64,000 nt of DNA from CAZXWN01 sp964644695 [NCBI: uncultured bacterium] (GCA_964644695.1 CAZXWN010000003.1:230259-294258), one strand, 5' to 3'. Shown: positions 33,983 to 43,786, numbered from the stretch's first letter. The notes: generated by a model not told the origin, from the letters alone. Made by a program: numbers and translations.

Positions 33983-34873
33983 TCAGGGTTGAAATGTCAG
34001 TCTCAGGATGGTTCCTACTTTATCTTTTTCAGGTCCAGCGGTCGTGATAAACAACACCTTTTTATCTTTACCTGAAAATTCACAGTTGGTCGGCATTTTT
34101 GCCGGCAGGGAGATAGTCTTTTGGATTTTTCCATTGGGGGAGACTATACATAATTTCCCATTGCCTGCTTGTGCAATGAAAAGGTTACCTCTTGAATCAA
34201 CGGTCATTCCATCAGGAACCGCCCCTTTTTCCAACTGCACCCAGCAAGTCCCTTTTGATAAAGACCCGTTGGAGTGAATTTGGAATCGCCAGATAGCATG
34301 AAGGCCTGACCGGGCAACATAGAGCCATCGGCCATTGGGACTGACCACAATTCCATTCGGTTGCTGGTTCAATTCGACAGCGCGGGTCAATGTTCCCTTT
34401 GATGAATAACAATAAACTCCCTGAATATCTTTGGGGTTTCCGGTCCAGTCCGGGTCTGTAAAATAAATGTTTCCCCGTCGGTCGAGGGCAATATCATTCA
34501 CATTCAGAAAAGGTACACCCTTGTAATCGGAGGCAAGTGTTTTGAGGGTTCGAGTCGCAATGTCAATTTCCAGTAAGGCTTTTACGGAATGACCACAGGC
34601 GAATATTTTCTTTTTGTCTCGGCTTAGAATCAGCCCATTTGTTTTAATGTTCTTGGAAAGCCAGGGAATCGTGCCGCCTTCAGGTTTCAGTTGTTCAATG
34701 GTTTTGGCGTGGACATCTGAAAAGACAAGATAACCTTCAGAAAGCCATACCGGGCCTTCTGGGAAAACCAATCCACTGACCATTATTTCGATAGTGTAGT
34801 TATTCCAGGAATATCCCCAGGCTGTTGCGGTGGTCAGGAGAAGGAGGGTGATGAGACTTATTGTTTTTTTCAT
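33983..34873 (-). CDS. Exported SMP-30/gluconolactonase-like protein
   Basis: The 296-residue product has a signal peptide (MKKTISLITLLLLTTATAWG). The body is a six-bladed propeller pattern of the SGL family: LVFPEGPVWLSEGYLVFSD (metal Glu), NDIALDRRGNIYFTDPDWTG, QPNGIVVSPNGRWLYVARS and DGMTVDSRGNLFIAQ (catalytic Asp). It may hydrolyse sugar lactones in the periplasm. No sugar oxidase is nearby. Confidence 0.88.
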   Translation of the reverse strand: MKKTISLITLLLLTTATAWGYSWNNYTIEIMVSGLVFPEGPVWLSEGYLVFSDVHAKTIEQLKPEGGTIPWLSKNIKTNGLILSRDKKKIFACGHSVKALLEIDIATRTLKTLASDYKGVPFLNVNDIALDRRGNIYFTDPDWTGNPKDIQGVYCYSSKGTLTRAVELNQQPNGIVVSPNGRWLYVARSGLHAIWRFQIHSNGSLSKGTCWVQLEKGAVPDGMTVDSRGNLFIAQAGNGKLCIVSPNGKIQKTISLPAKMPTNCEFSGKDKKVLFITTAGPEKDKVGTILRLTFQP

Positions 34874-34932
34874 GATTAAAACCTTTTGAAGGACTTTGTT
34901 TATTGCCCTTCATTGTAGCATTGGCAAAATAA

Positions 34933-34960
34933 AAAAGCCGGCTCAATTGAACCGGCTTTT
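34933..34960 (-). terminator. Terminator of the epimerase gene
   Basis: AAAAGCCGG and CCGGCTTTT arms around CTCAATTGAA, with six T on the minus-strand side. Confidence 0.88.
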
Positions 34961-34978
34961 GCAAGAACTATCGGGTTA

Positions 34979-35929
34979 TTACCGCTGTGGTTTTTTGTAC
35001 CAGTCAGGGTATTTCTTGAACCATTCTGTGGTGATAGTGAGACCCTGTTCAAAATCAACTTTCGGAACCCATCCGAGTTCTTTCTTGATTTTGTCGGCGC
35101 ACAGGTAGATTTTGTCCACTTCACCCGCGCGTTCTGGAGCATAGATGGCATCATGATCATAACCGGTGATTTTTCGGAGCAGGTTATATATCAAGTTGAC
35201 GGATATGGGGATTCCCCAACCGAGATTGAAGATGTCATTCTTATCGGAATTAAGGGCGAGCCAGTTGCCTTCTACGACATCATCTACAAACACGAAATCA
35301 CGAGTCTGTTCACCGCTGCCGAAGATGGTTGGGGTAATGCCCCGAATCATCATTCCGATGAAGATGGCATTGACGCCGGCTTCACCGTAAGGGTTCTGGA
35401 AGTGACCATACACATTGGGGTAACGGAGAATGGTGTACTGTAAGCCGTAGAGCATGTGGTACAGCTCAATGTAATGTTCAACAGTGTGTTTAGTGATCCC
35501 GTAAGGACACAGGGGTTTGATGGGGTGGTTTTCATCACAGGGCAGGTATTTGGGTTCACCGTAAACCGCACCGCCGGTGGAGGCGTAAACCAGTTTCTTG
35601 ATGTTGTATTTACGGCAGTTTTCCAAGAGATTCAATGAACCCAGGATATTGACTGTGGCATCATAGGCAGGGACTTCGACAGATTTACGGACATCGATCT
35701 GGGCGGCGTGATGGCAGACAAAATCAAACTTCTCTGCGGCAAACAAGGCGTCAAGTGCTGGATCGCCTAAATCCATCTTGTGGAACACGGCTTCTGGAGC
35801 AATGTTTTTCTCGTTGCCTGTTACCAAGTTGTCGAGAATATGGACTTGATACCCTTCCTTGATGAACCGGGCGGAAATCCGGGAACCAATAAACCCGGCT
35901 CCACCGGTGATTAGAATTTTACCGGACAT
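34979..35929 (-). CDS. galE: UDP-glucose 4-epimerase-like NAD-dependent epimerase
   Basis: The 316-residue short-chain dehydrogenase-fold enzyme has NAD-binding ILITGGAGFIGSRI. The catalytic region is YASTGGAVYGE and YGITK (Tyr-x-x-x-Lys), with YTILRYPNVYG and DFVFVDDVVEG as extended-SDR sugar epimerase signatures. It likely interconverts UDP-glucose and UDP-galactose, or acts on related sugar nucleotides; galT and galK are 19 kb away. ATG 35929 follows AGGAG; an upstream in-frame start at 35965 is not supported. Confidence 0.85.
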   Translation of the reverse strand: MSGKILITGGAGFIGSRISARFIKEGYQVHILDNLVTGNEKNIAPEAVFHKMDLGDPALDALFAAEKFDFVCHHAAQIDVRKSVEVPAYDATVNILGSLNLLENCRKYNIKKLVYASTGGAVYGEPKYLPCDENHPIKPLCPYGITKHTVEHYIELYHMLYGLQYTILRYPNVYGHFQNPYGEAGVNAIFIGMMIRGITPTIFGSGEQTRDFVFVDDVVEGNWLALNSDKNDIFNLGWGIPISVNLIYNLLRKITGYDHDAIYAPERAGEVDKIYLCADKIKKELGWVPKVDFEQGLTITTEWFKKYPDWYKKPQR

Positions 35930-36013
35930 GAGTGGACTTCTCCTCGAATAAGATTTTATTCTCAAAATACAATTATACTTTATTCAGGGTGTGTCGGTAT
36001 TTATAAACATAAA

Positions 36014-36040
36014 AAAGGCCAGTGCAAAACACCGGCCTTT
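36014..36040 (-). terminator. Terminator of CARDB-like gene 1
   Basis: AAAGGCC and GGCCTTT arms with further pairing across CAGTG/CACCG. Six T follow on the minus strand. Confidence 0.8.
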
Positions 36041-36063
36041 GTATTGTTCCAGTCATGAATTAA

Positions 36064-38496
36064 CTAATTTTCAAGAATTTGAAACTTAATGTCATCAAAC
36101 AGGATTAACAGCGGTTGGGTGCTGTTATTTGTGACAATCCATTGGGCACGAAGGTTCGGTAGATCCGCTACATCCAGACCGGCACTGAAAGGGGTCCATT
36201 CATTGGTTGGAATGTTGTTCAGCATGGCATAGGTCCCAATATTGAAGGGAGTGATGGTGGAGCTCTCATTGTACAGGACGAGTTGTCCATTCACTTTTTC
36301 AGGAGTCCACGAATAGACATAAATCTTTCCTGTCAGAAATACCCTTCCGGACGTCGGCGCAGAAAGAACGGGGCCTGTCAATTTCAAGCTGTCACCCGGT
36401 TGGAATGTTCCATAAACAACTCCCCACTGTCCACCCCATTCGCTGGTTGTGTGCGAAAGGGTGACAGGAATCTGGGCGGAATCAAGCGGTTCTTGTCCCC
36501 AGTCCTGAAGGTCATATGATTCATTGAATAACCCGGTATCAAACAGTATATTTGTTGTGGAGGTTGAGGTGACTGGGTCAATGGATACACTGTCCAGATA
36601 GATTGTTCCTGTAGTAGTGCCAAGAGATAATATCATTTGAAACATGGCATATTGAGATTTCTGTAACGATACATATCCCGTCCATGTGTTCCAGCCAGCC
36701 TCCGGTAACAGTCCTCCTCCGGAATAGGATCCCGCCACTTCTAATATTTCAAAATCCGTATCACTGGCAAACCCCAGTAAAGCTGGTATCATGCTGTGTT
36801 CAGTGTTTGTTGTTTCGGAATAATATGTGACAGAGACCTTATAGAGTCCTGAACCAAGTATTTTGTAGCGAGTTTTTCCTGTGAATTTAGCGATTTGCCC
36901 TGTTGTCGTAAAGGACAACTGTAACAATCCAAAATGACCCAGATAATCATTGACCCATTGATATTGCGGAATCCCTGTTTCATAGTTTTCTGGCTCAAGA
37001 CTCCAGTAATTGATGTAACTATTGTGTGAGAAATTCGAAATATCGGTTATCCAATTGGGATAAACAACCTTAATGGGTTTTGGAATAAAGTTGTTATGCA
37101 TATACCAAGTATTATTGGTTCTATCTACATCATTAATTTCTTCATCTGGATCAACAATAGCTCCTACATAGTATGTGCCAGGAGTTATCTCTAGAGGAAA
37201 TGGACAACGAACTGCACCTGCCCACCTCTTTGATAATGAAGATAATCCATCTATGGTACAGACACCAAAGAGACTATCAGTTTTATCAATCACCGTATCT
37301 TTGGAAAAATAGAATTTTATGTAGAAGGGTCCTGCGTCTGCCCCATAGTTAATGACTTGATAGTTTTCTAATGTGATGGATGCTCCCGGACCTCCCCAAT
37401 AAATATCTTCGGTAGGTTGGGTTACGCTTTTGACTAATTGAGGAGATGTCTTCACTAGATACAAATCAGGTTGAGTTCCTACGGGGCTGATTTTCTGCAA
37501 ATGAGCAAACTGTTTATCATCAATATATGTTGCCAAAACAATTCCATCTGTGGTTTGTGTGAGTGTCAAATAGTTCGAATTTGATGTGGGGAGAGGTTTT
37601 TGTTCTATAATCTCACCTGCAGAAGAGACTGTGTACAATAAAGAGTCTTGATAGGCAATGCAACCTTGGCCATCCGCTGAAGTTGCAAGAGCGTGTATAG
37701 ATGTTAAAGTGCTGTTTCTTGCTAAAATATTTCCATATGTATCAATTAGGTATAGGGCGCTTGTATCAGATACCCAGACATACCCATCACTTGTAGAACA
37801 CATTGGAATGCGGGTCGCATATTCTTTTCCAGATATGGATATCTGAATATGTATTACCTTGGTGCCTTCATTATTCAATAACGAGACACCGAATCTATGT
37901 GTTAGATCAACAGAGTCTATCCAACTTAGCCAAACACCTCCATTGGTTGTGGGGCAAATGCCAATATTTAGGTATGCATTTACTATTGACCCTCCAATAG
38001 TGGCACCCCTGATAACTTGATTATCATAGGTGACGTGGTACGTACTAATCGACTGCCAATGGTTTACTGCCATCCACATTCCCCCGTTACCATCGGAGGT
38101 GCATGCGAAATTTCTCGTACTTGTAATGGATATCTGGGATGAAGCGCTTCCAGAGGAAAAATAATGCTGTGCATATACTTTCCCACCCCAACTGGTCACG
38201 AACCATATCCCATTCGCGTTATCCGTACAGCTGTGTAGTTTACTAATGCCCGTCGTACTCAAAAGGGTTTGGATGGGTTCCAACGTATTATCAGCGTTGA
38301 CTCTGCGGGCAACGACCTTTGAACTCTCTGTGCCTGGGGCTTCCAGCCAGACTACCCAGTGACCGCCGGATTGCGCGGGTACGATCGTAGGTGAAGCGAA
38401 AGCGGTCGTAGCCTCACTGATAATAATGTCCTGGGTGGCCCATGCCCAAGTCGCTACTAACATTAATGTTATCAGTACTATAAAGCTTTTTTTCAT
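36064..38496 (-). CDS. Large secreted protein with propeller-like repeats and CARDB-like domain (paralogue 1)
   Basis: The 810-residue product has a signal peptide (MKKSFIVLITLMLVATWAWA). Residues ~25-340 contain repeated blades centred on Gly-Gly-x-Trp (GGHWVVWLE, GGMWMAVN, GGVWLSWID). Residues ~350-480 resemble CARDB: YGADAGPFYIKFYFSKDTVI, then TPGTYYVGAIVDPDEEINDV with RTNNTWY. The last ~300 residues form two jelly-roll-like regions with acidic, Trp-rich strands (LYNESSTITPFNIGTYAML), as in carbohydrate-binding modules. ATG follows GGAGGAG. Probably extracellular or surface-bound. Its upstream neighbour is a close structural paralogue. Confidence 0.75.
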   Translation of the reverse strand: MKKSFIVLITLMLVATWAWATQDIIISEATTAFASPTIVPAQSGGHWVVWLEAPGTESSKVVARRVNADNTLEPIQTLLSTTGISKLHSCTDNANGIWFVTSWGGKVYAQHYFSSGSASSQISITSTRNFACTSDGNGGMWMAVNHWQSISTYHVTYDNQVIRGATIGGSIVNAYLNIGICPTTNGGVWLSWIDSVDLTHRFGVSLLNNEGTKVIHIQISISGKEYATRIPMCSTSDGYVWVSDTSALYLIDTYGNILARNSTLTSIHALATSADGQGCIAYQDSLLYTVSSAGEIIEQKPLPTSNSNYLTLTQTTDGIVLATYIDDKQFAHLQKISPVGTQPDLYLVKTSPQLVKSVTQPTEDIYWGGPGASITLENYQVINYGADAGPFYIKFYFSKDTVIDKTDSLFGVCTIDGLSSLSKRWAGAVRCPFPLEITPGTYYVGAIVDPDEEINDVDRTNNTWYMHNNFIPKPIKVVYPNWITDISNFSHNSYINYWSLEPENYETGIPQYQWVNDYLGHFGLLQLSFTTTGQIAKFTGKTRYKILGSGLYKVSVTYYSETTNTEHSMIPALLGFASDTDFEILEVAGSYSGGGLLPEAGWNTWTGYVSLQKSQYAMFQMILSLGTTTGTIYLDSVSIDPVTSTSTTNILFDTGLFNESYDLQDWGQEPLDSAQIPVTLSHTTSEWGGQWGVVYGTFQPGDSLKLTGPVLSAPTSGRVFLTGKIYVYSWTPEKVNGQLVLYNESSTITPFNIGTYAMLNNIPTNEWTPFSAGLDVADLPNLRAQWIVTNNSTQPLLILFDDIKFQILEN

Positions 38497-38573
38497 GGTG
38501 CTCCTCCGCAACAGAACTGACTCTATGTTTTAGTTGTTATATATAGCAGAGCGAGCGGAAGGCAAAAACCTAA

Positions 38574-38611
38574 CAAAAAAAATCAGGGAACCTTAAAAAA
38601 AGATTCCCTGA
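38574..38611 (-). terminator. Terminator of CARDB-like gene 2
   Basis: TCAGGGAA (38583-38590) and TTCCCTGA (38604-38611), with seven T on the minus strand after the stem. Confidence 0.88.
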
Positions 38612-38635
38612 CGGTTTAAAGGACTGATAAATCAA

Positions 38636-41536
38636 CTATTCGAGACGTGGGTCTTCCCCTGGAAGGTCATTAGGATCCGGAGGACTGCTCATACTGAACA
38701 CTTGAATGTCATCAAAGTAGACGGTGACAGAGCTAGAGCTATTGTTCAGGACAACCCATTGTGCGCGGGTAGTTGGTGTATTGTCTGTGTAGATAAACGT
38801 AGTAAAGGTCTTCCACTTGTTAACAGGAACCTTGTCGAGATTGACATAGGACCCCAAGTTGAACGGGTAAATAGTGGGCGTTTCATTGTACAGGTTCAAC
38901 TGAAGGGTGACAGGCTGCTGGGTCAATGAACTGACATACACTTTACCTTTGAGCATGACCCACCGGCCTGTTTCACAACTGAAGGTTTGGCTGGTCAATT
39001 TCAAAGTATTGCCGGCAGCAAACTGAGCCGCCAGAACACCGGACTGACCCATCCACGAACTCTTATAGCTGCACTTTGCCAATCCACGTTTCGGATCATT
39101 GAAGGCCTTCTCAAATCCCCACTTAGTGGTATCGGAGGCCTGGCTGAACTGACCCTGAGTGAAAGTGACGGTGCTGATACTGGTGGTGGTGTCTTCACTG
39201 ATTCGGACCGAATCAAGGAAGAATAATCCGGGTTTACCATTATTGGTCATCAGTAACTGGATTTGAGCAGAACCGGAGTACTGGAAGGTGACATACCCTT
39301 TCCAACGGTTCCAGTGCTTATTACGAATCATCTTATCCAGTGTCAGCGATGCGCCAATTTCGGTAATGCTGTAAGTGGTGTCATCAGGATAACCGAGGAA
39401 GGCCGGCAGAATCGTGAATCCGGTATCGCAGGACCACACATGGTAGTTGATATTAACTTTGTATATCTTGGTACTGTCAACGGCCATTTTATACTTGCAG
39501 GTCATCTTCAGGCCTTGATTGGTGGTGTCGAACGCCACAACCTGATGAAATTTGGGGAACCAGCATGTCTGCGGAATTCCCAAGGTGGCATCGATGCCAT
39601 CATAAGACCAGTAGGTTGTGTCTTCGCCCTGACGGAAATCACCCAGTTCATTGGACCATTCGGTGGGCAGAATGATGAACGGGTTGCAGGAGTAAACCTG
39701 ATTATTGAATTCCAAGGCTTCATTGACAACATTGTTCACATCAATCTTCCAGCCAATATAGTATTTACCAATGGGCAGATTGAAAGTAAATTCCGGGACA
39801 TTGAGAACACAGTCTGTGGTGCTGCGGCCGTTCATAGAAGAGATGGCCACATCACCTAATGTGGTGACTGTATCAAAGTGGTCATTATACAGTTTGAACC
39901 GTACAACGAAATCACCGGTAGTATCGGTCCCGTAATTCACAATCTTGGTAGCTACGGAGAGGGCTGACGTTGAATTGCGGTCAACAGTCTGGGGGGAGAA
40001 AGTTTGATAGTCTTTGCCTGCATCCGCCAACTCACGTTTAATTTCTACGACCAGAACCTTTAACGGAGTCCCTTCGCAGTTGTGCAGCATCTTGTTGTTG
40101 CTGCGGTCAAAGTCATTGACTTCCTGTGCCTCATCAATGATGGCTCCGACATAATAAGTGCCGGCAGGAATTGTGACCGGGAAGGGGTTCTGAATGGCTT
40201 CAGCTGCAGCGATGGTCTTACCCGTCAATCCCTCTGAAGTATAGGTTCCGAACAGATAATCGGTGGCATCAATGACGGTATCGGTTGAGAAGTAGAAATT
40301 GACTTTGAACGGACCCGCATCCGCGCCGGCGTTGTACACCTTGAATCCTTTTCCATCAACTTCCGTATTGAAATATCCGGTGAGGATGATGGGAGGATTT
40401 ACACAGGTGTTGTTCCACAGGAAGAACAGGTCGGGGAGTTCAGATTGAGGTGCTGCAACTTTGGCGTAAATGTCATCGTTCAAACAGCTCTTCTCTTCTT
40501 CCCAAAGCACCATAATACTGGATGCATCCAGTGGGGCAATAGCTGGTTTACTTTGAACACCCGGGGCACTGACGGCAGGATATGGCTTACTGACGGTTAA
40601 GTCAGAAGTAATCCGATACGCCAGGATTTCGTCATTACCCACGGCCAGCCAGCATCCGCCATTCCCATCGGGAATGAGAACGGGATTACACATCGTGAGA
40701 AATTCTGAGTCATCCACATCGGTCTGGGTGCTGGGGTCACTAAAGTGTGTAAATTTATCGTCGATACCTGCTACCCACAAACCCGCTTCGCCATCACTGA
40801 GAATGGCAATTTTTGAACAACTGTAGAATGTAATCGGTGTCCAGTCAGTAACGGGGACTCCATTACTGTCAAATTTCTGGATGGTACGATTGTTCTCTTC
40901 TGGAGGACATCCATCTACCTGGGAAACAGTGTCTGGGGTGGCGATGGCTTCATCTTCCCATGTTGCCCAGAATCCACCTTCAGGGGTTGGGGTAATGATG
41001 GGACGACAGCCGTTTTCAACAGTGGTTGACAGGGTGAATGTTGAAGCAATACTCCCGGTAATGTCCAGATGGCAACCTAATAAACTTCGATTGTTTCTCC
41101 AGACAAACCAGAATCCACCATTGTTGTCGTCGCAAACTGCCGGTTCACTGCCCTGCGCATCTAAAATGACAGGGTCGCCAATACTGGCATTTGAGAATAC
41201 TTGTAATGCTTGTAACGATCCGCCATTGCGGAATACTGCCCAGAATCCCCCAGCTTTATTAGACCAGAATGCTGGAGTGACTGATTGACTAATACTTGAT
41301 ACGGTAAACGACTCGTTAATGACACCGCTGGCATAAAACTCGCGGGCATTGATAGCTCCATTGATGATGTTTGAATTATCCACCCAGGCCGCCCAATATC
41401 CCCCCGTTGCATTTGCCGCAACAAAAGGATTTACCTGGTTCCCCTCTGATGTTGCAATCCCCAGGGGTTGTGACCATCCTGTGACTGCACAGAGTAATGT
41501 GAGAACTACTAGCAGGTACATACATTTCTTCTTCAT
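38636..41536 (-). CDS. Large secreted protein with propeller-like repeats and CARDB-like domains (paralogue 2)
   Basis: The 966-residue paralogue of the next gene has a signal peptide (MKKKCMYLLVVLTLLCAVTG). It has six or more Gly-Gly-x-Trp blades (GGYWAAWVD, GGFWAVFRN, GGFWFVWRN, GGFWATWED, GGCWLAVGN) and two CARDB-like domains, one more than its neighbour: YNAGADAGPFKVNFYFSTDT and VNYGTDTTGDFVVRFKLYND. The C-terminal jelly-roll-like region includes LNLYNETPTIYPFNLGSYVN, matching the paralogue. GAGGGAG precedes ATG 41536. Many Cys residues lie in the propeller. It is likely a surface structural or binding protein. Confidence 0.75.
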   Translation of the reverse strand: MKKKCMYLLVVLTLLCAVTGWSQPLGIATSEGNQVNPFVAANATGGYWAAWVDNSNIINGAINAREFYASGVINESFTVSSISQSVTPAFWSNKAGGFWAVFRNGGSLQALQVFSNASIGDPVILDAQGSEPAVCDDNNGGFWFVWRNNRSLLGCHLDITGSIASTFTLSTTVENGCRPIITPTPEGGFWATWEDEAIATPDTVSQVDGCPPEENNRTIQKFDSNGVPVTDWTPITFYSCSKIAILSDGEAGLWVAGIDDKFTHFSDPSTQTDVDDSEFLTMCNPVLIPDGNGGCWLAVGNDEILAYRITSDLTVSKPYPAVSAPGVQSKPAIAPLDASSIMVLWEEEKSCLNDDIYAKVAAPQSELPDLFFLWNNTCVNPPIILTGYFNTEVDGKGFKVYNAGADAGPFKVNFYFSTDTVIDATDYLFGTYTSEGLTGKTIAAAEAIQNPFPVTIPAGTYYVGAIIDEAQEVNDFDRSNNKMLHNCEGTPLKVLVVEIKRELADAGKDYQTFSPQTVDRNSTSALSVATKIVNYGTDTTGDFVVRFKLYNDHFDTVTTLGDVAISSMNGRSTTDCVLNVPEFTFNLPIGKYYIGWKIDVNNVVNEALEFNNQVYSCNPFIILPTEWSNELGDFRQGEDTTYWSYDGIDATLGIPQTCWFPKFHQVVAFDTTNQGLKMTCKYKMAVDSTKIYKVNINYHVWSCDTGFTILPAFLGYPDDTTYSITEIGASLTLDKMIRNKHWNRWKGYVTFQYSGSAQIQLLMTNNGKPGLFFLDSVRISEDTTTSISTVTFTQGQFSQASDTTKWGFEKAFNDPKRGLAKCSYKSSWMGQSGVLAAQFAAGNTLKLTSQTFSCETGRWVMLKGKVYVSSLTQQPVTLQLNLYNETPTIYPFNLGSYVNLDKVPVNKWKTFTTFIYTDNTPTTRAQWVVLNNSSSSVTVYFDDIQVFSMSSPPDPNDLPGEDPRLE

Positions 41537-41576
41537 ACGCAGACTCCCTCTTTCTTTGTTTTCTCGCTCAACATTG

Positions 41577-41599
41577 GACTGCAAATCCCTTTTGCAGTC
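41577..41599 (-). promoter_or_regulatory. Hairpin in the 5' region of CARDB-like gene 2
   Basis: Perfect GACTGCAAA / TTTGCAGTC stem with a 5-nt loop, about 40 bases upstream of the start codon. It may stabilise or regulate the mRNA. The remaining ~260 bases to the next gene contain only repeat copy E and a TTGACA whose -10 partner is unclear. Confidence 0.45.
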
Positions 41600-41796
41600 A
41601 GACACTAATTCTATTTATTTATTTGATTGTATGCAATGGTTTTTTGACGAACTTGTCAATTCGGTGCTAAAAGGTTCGTAACATAAATATTATCAGTGCT
41701 TTATCTGGTAACATCCACATTGTATTCTGAACGGATTCTATTGATTATTGACACCGAAAATCAGACGAAATATTGCCGGATTATGAACGAAGCAGA

Positions 41797-41845
41797 AACG
41801 AAGAGGGTACGGAGCTGCTCGCAGCAGCTCCGTGGAGGATTCGTT
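41797..41845. repeat. Intergenic palindromic element, copy E
   Basis: Arms AACGAAGAGGGTACGGA and TCCGTGGAGGATTCGTT around the 15-nt loop GCTGCTCGCAGCAGC. An extra AACGAA copy sits 5' of the left arm (AACGAAGCAG), as in copy B. It lies between genes read in the same minus-strand direction. Confidence 0.85.
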
Positions 41846-41867
41846 ATCAATGAGGAGCAGGGATTAT

Positions 41868-42842
41868 TTATTCCGTGGAGAACTTTGATAATCCAACAGC
41901 GATTCCCTGATCAATAGAAAATGAATCAATAATAGACCAATCATCTTTGTACACATTCACTTGGACCAGGGTTTCGGTGACATCAACTACCGCGAAATGG
42001 TTGGCGGCAATGGGGGGAATATCCACATTTAATGTACTGGTGTAAGTGGTCGTGAGTGGAGCTCCGAAGCTTCCGGTCGTAACCTGATAAATGCTGTGGT
42101 TGAAAGAGGATTTATTGGCCGAATCAACATGCCGGCGTGTGTAGTTATGCTCATGTCCCACAAAGACCATTGAGACATTGTTATCATCCAATAATTGCCA
42201 GAAGGCATCCCGTTCGGTGGTATTAACATCCAGAGACGACCCGACATGAGCTCCTGTCGGATAGGCCGGTGCATGTAAGAAAACAAAATAATGAGTCTTC
42301 CCGGTCAGTTTTCCGGCCATCCATTCCCGCTGTGAAGAATCTATGACATAACTGCTGCCGGCATGATTTGAATTCAACATGAAAAACCGACTGTTCCCAT
42401 AGTCAAAATAATAGGCGGTTTTACCAAATCCCGGATAAAACTCAGCGGCGGTAAATTCTGAGAATACGGTATTAAAAGCCGAGTCGATGGCACAGGTGGT
42501 GCTGGCACTGTTCGTTTCATGATTACCGACGCCGGGATAAAAGAAGGTAGCAGGATAGTAAGTGGGAGTCACTGCATCTTTGAAGGTTTGCAATTGTGAG
42601 GTAAGGGTGCCGAAACTGTTGCTTCCGCCATTAATCATATCTCCTGGAATGACAAAGAAAACCGGCGCCGGAGATAGAGTGGTTATTTGACTGAGTATCT
42701 GATGAACGACGGTGGTGTTAACTCCATTGAAGGAACCGCGGCAGTCGGCAGCAACTATGAACCTGAAATCAATACCCCAGGTGGAGGATGAGAGAATAGA
42801 AAGAGCTGCCAGGTATAAAATATATTTATATGAATTTTTCAT
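41868..42842 (-). CDS. Exported calcineurin-like metallophosphoesterase
   Basis: The 324-residue product has a signal peptide ending near STWG. The metal-binding set is that of purple-acid-phosphatase-like enzymes: FIVAADCRGSFNG (Asp), VIPGDMINGG, PGVGNHET, FLHAPAYPTG and VFVGHEHNYTRR. It would hydrolyse phosphate esters outside the cytoplasm. With the glycerophosphodiesterases nearby, it may recover phosphate from extracellular organic esters. No good ribosome site is visible before ATG 42842. Confidence 0.88.
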   Translation of the reverse strand: MKNSYKYILYLAALSILSSSTWGIDFRFIVAADCRGSFNGVNTTVVHQILSQITTLSPAPVFFVIPGDMINGGSNSFGTLTSQLQTFKDAVTPTYYPATFFYPGVGNHETNSASTTCAIDSAFNTVFSEFTAAEFYPGFGKTAYYFDYGNSRFFMLNSNHAGSSYVIDSSQREWMAGKLTGKTHYFVFLHAPAYPTGAHVGSSLDVNTTERDAFWQLLDDNNVSMVFVGHEHNYTRRHVDSANKSSFNHSIYQVTTGSFGAPLTTTYTSTLNVDIPPIAANHFAVVDVTETLVQVNVYKDDWSIIDSFSIDQGIAVGLSKFSTE

Positions 42843-42949
42843 AACTCAACTCTAACCTTTGATTTATGATTAATGAATCTATTATTAAGTATGCAACAAA
42901 ATCCTTTTAATACAAGTGAAAGGTTAATACATATAAAAAAGAGGTCATA

Positions 42950-43669
42950 ATGAAAAAACCGTTTGTTGCTGCCCATCGTGGATTTTCAGGTATTTATCCT
43001 GAGAATACCATGCTGGCTTTTGAAAAGGCTGTGGAACTTAGGCCCGAGTTTATGGAATGTGATGTTCACATGACAAAGGACAACAAAGTTGTCGTGATGC
43101 ATGATGAAAAACTGGACCGTACTACCAATGGAACTGGTCTCATCATGGACCATACTCTGGAAGAAATCAAAAAGCTGGATGCCGGTTCTAAGAAAGACCC
43201 GAAGTTTGCCGGAGTTCAAGTTCCTACTTTGGAAGAACTGCTGGACCTTGCTAAAGGGAAAGTGGCTGTTTGTATCGAAATCAAAGCCATTTTGTCTGTC
43301 TGGAGTACGGTCTCTCTTATCAAACAGTTCAATATGGAAGATGAAGTAATCATTTTCAGTTTCATGGAAGGTGCTATCCGTGAAGCCAAAGCACATTGTC
43401 CTCAGCTGACCACTCTTCAGCTTCGTTGGTTCAAAGAACCCCTTAATATGACGGAAATTTCTGCTCAGGTTTTGGGTAGTGGCGCCAACTGGATTGGAAT
43501 CAATCATGATGTGATGAATGAAGAACGAACCCGCTTCTTCCAACGCCGTGGTATCTCTGTTGCCTGCTGGACTGTTAACCAGGAAGACAGAATGCAGGCC
43601 ATGATTGATTCAGGTGTGGACACGATCATTTCAGATTTCCCCAATAAGGTCCAGGGTCTCCTGAAATAA
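42950..43669 (+). CDS. ugpQ: Glycerophosphodiester phosphodiesterase 2
   Basis: The 239-residue GDPD has no signal peptide. Catalytic and metal residues lie in VAAHRGFSGIYPENTMLAF, MECDVHMTKDNKVVVMHDEK and VCIEIKAI. It is of UgpQ-like length and probably cytosolic, releasing glycerol 3-phosphate. GAGGT precedes the ATG. It is followed by a terminator and then a closely similar gene, showing tandem duplication. The symbol is by family likeness only. Confidence 0.88.
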   Translation: MKKPFVAAHRGFSGIYPENTMLAFEKAVELRPEFMECDVHMTKDNKVVVMHDEKLDRTTNGTGLIMDHTLEEIKKLDAGSKKDPKFAGVQVPTLEELLDLAKGKVAVCIEIKAILSVWSTVSLIKQFNMEDEVIIFSFMEGAIREAKAHCPQLTTLQLRWFKEPLNMTEISAQVLGSGANWIGINHDVMNEERTRFFQRRGISVACWTVNQEDRMQAMIDSGVDTIISDFPNKVQGLLK

Positions 43670-43686
43670 GTCATCCGTAATTTAAT

Positions 43687-43729
43687 AAGCCCGGAGTCCT
43701 GATATTGTTCAGGGTTCCGGGCTTTTTTA
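43687..43729 (+). terminator. Terminator between the two tandem GDPD genes
   Basis: AAGCCCGGA with inner CCTGA pairs with TCAGG and TCCGGGCTT, followed by six T. Confidence 0.92.
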
Positions 43730-43746
43730 TTTGATTTGTGATTCCC

Positions 43747-43775
43747 TTGCAGGAATTTTGAAATTCCTGTTAAAT
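43747..43775 (+). promoter_or_regulatory. Promoter with embedded palindromic operator
   Basis: TTGCAG (43747-43752), 17-nt spacer, TTAAAT (43770-43775). The palindrome CAGGAATTT-TG-AAATTCCTG (43750-43769) fills the spacer completely, a typical site for a repressor. The predicted start near 43782 leaves about five bases before ATG 43787, with no ribosome site, so the mRNA may be leaderless. Confidence 0.5.
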
Positions 43776-43786
43776 TATTTCTCATC

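Noticed and set aside
34979-35929. galE as part of a galETK operon
   Set aside because: It lies 19 kb from galTK, on the opposite strand, with its own terminator. Its specificity as a UDP-galactose epimerase is not certain.
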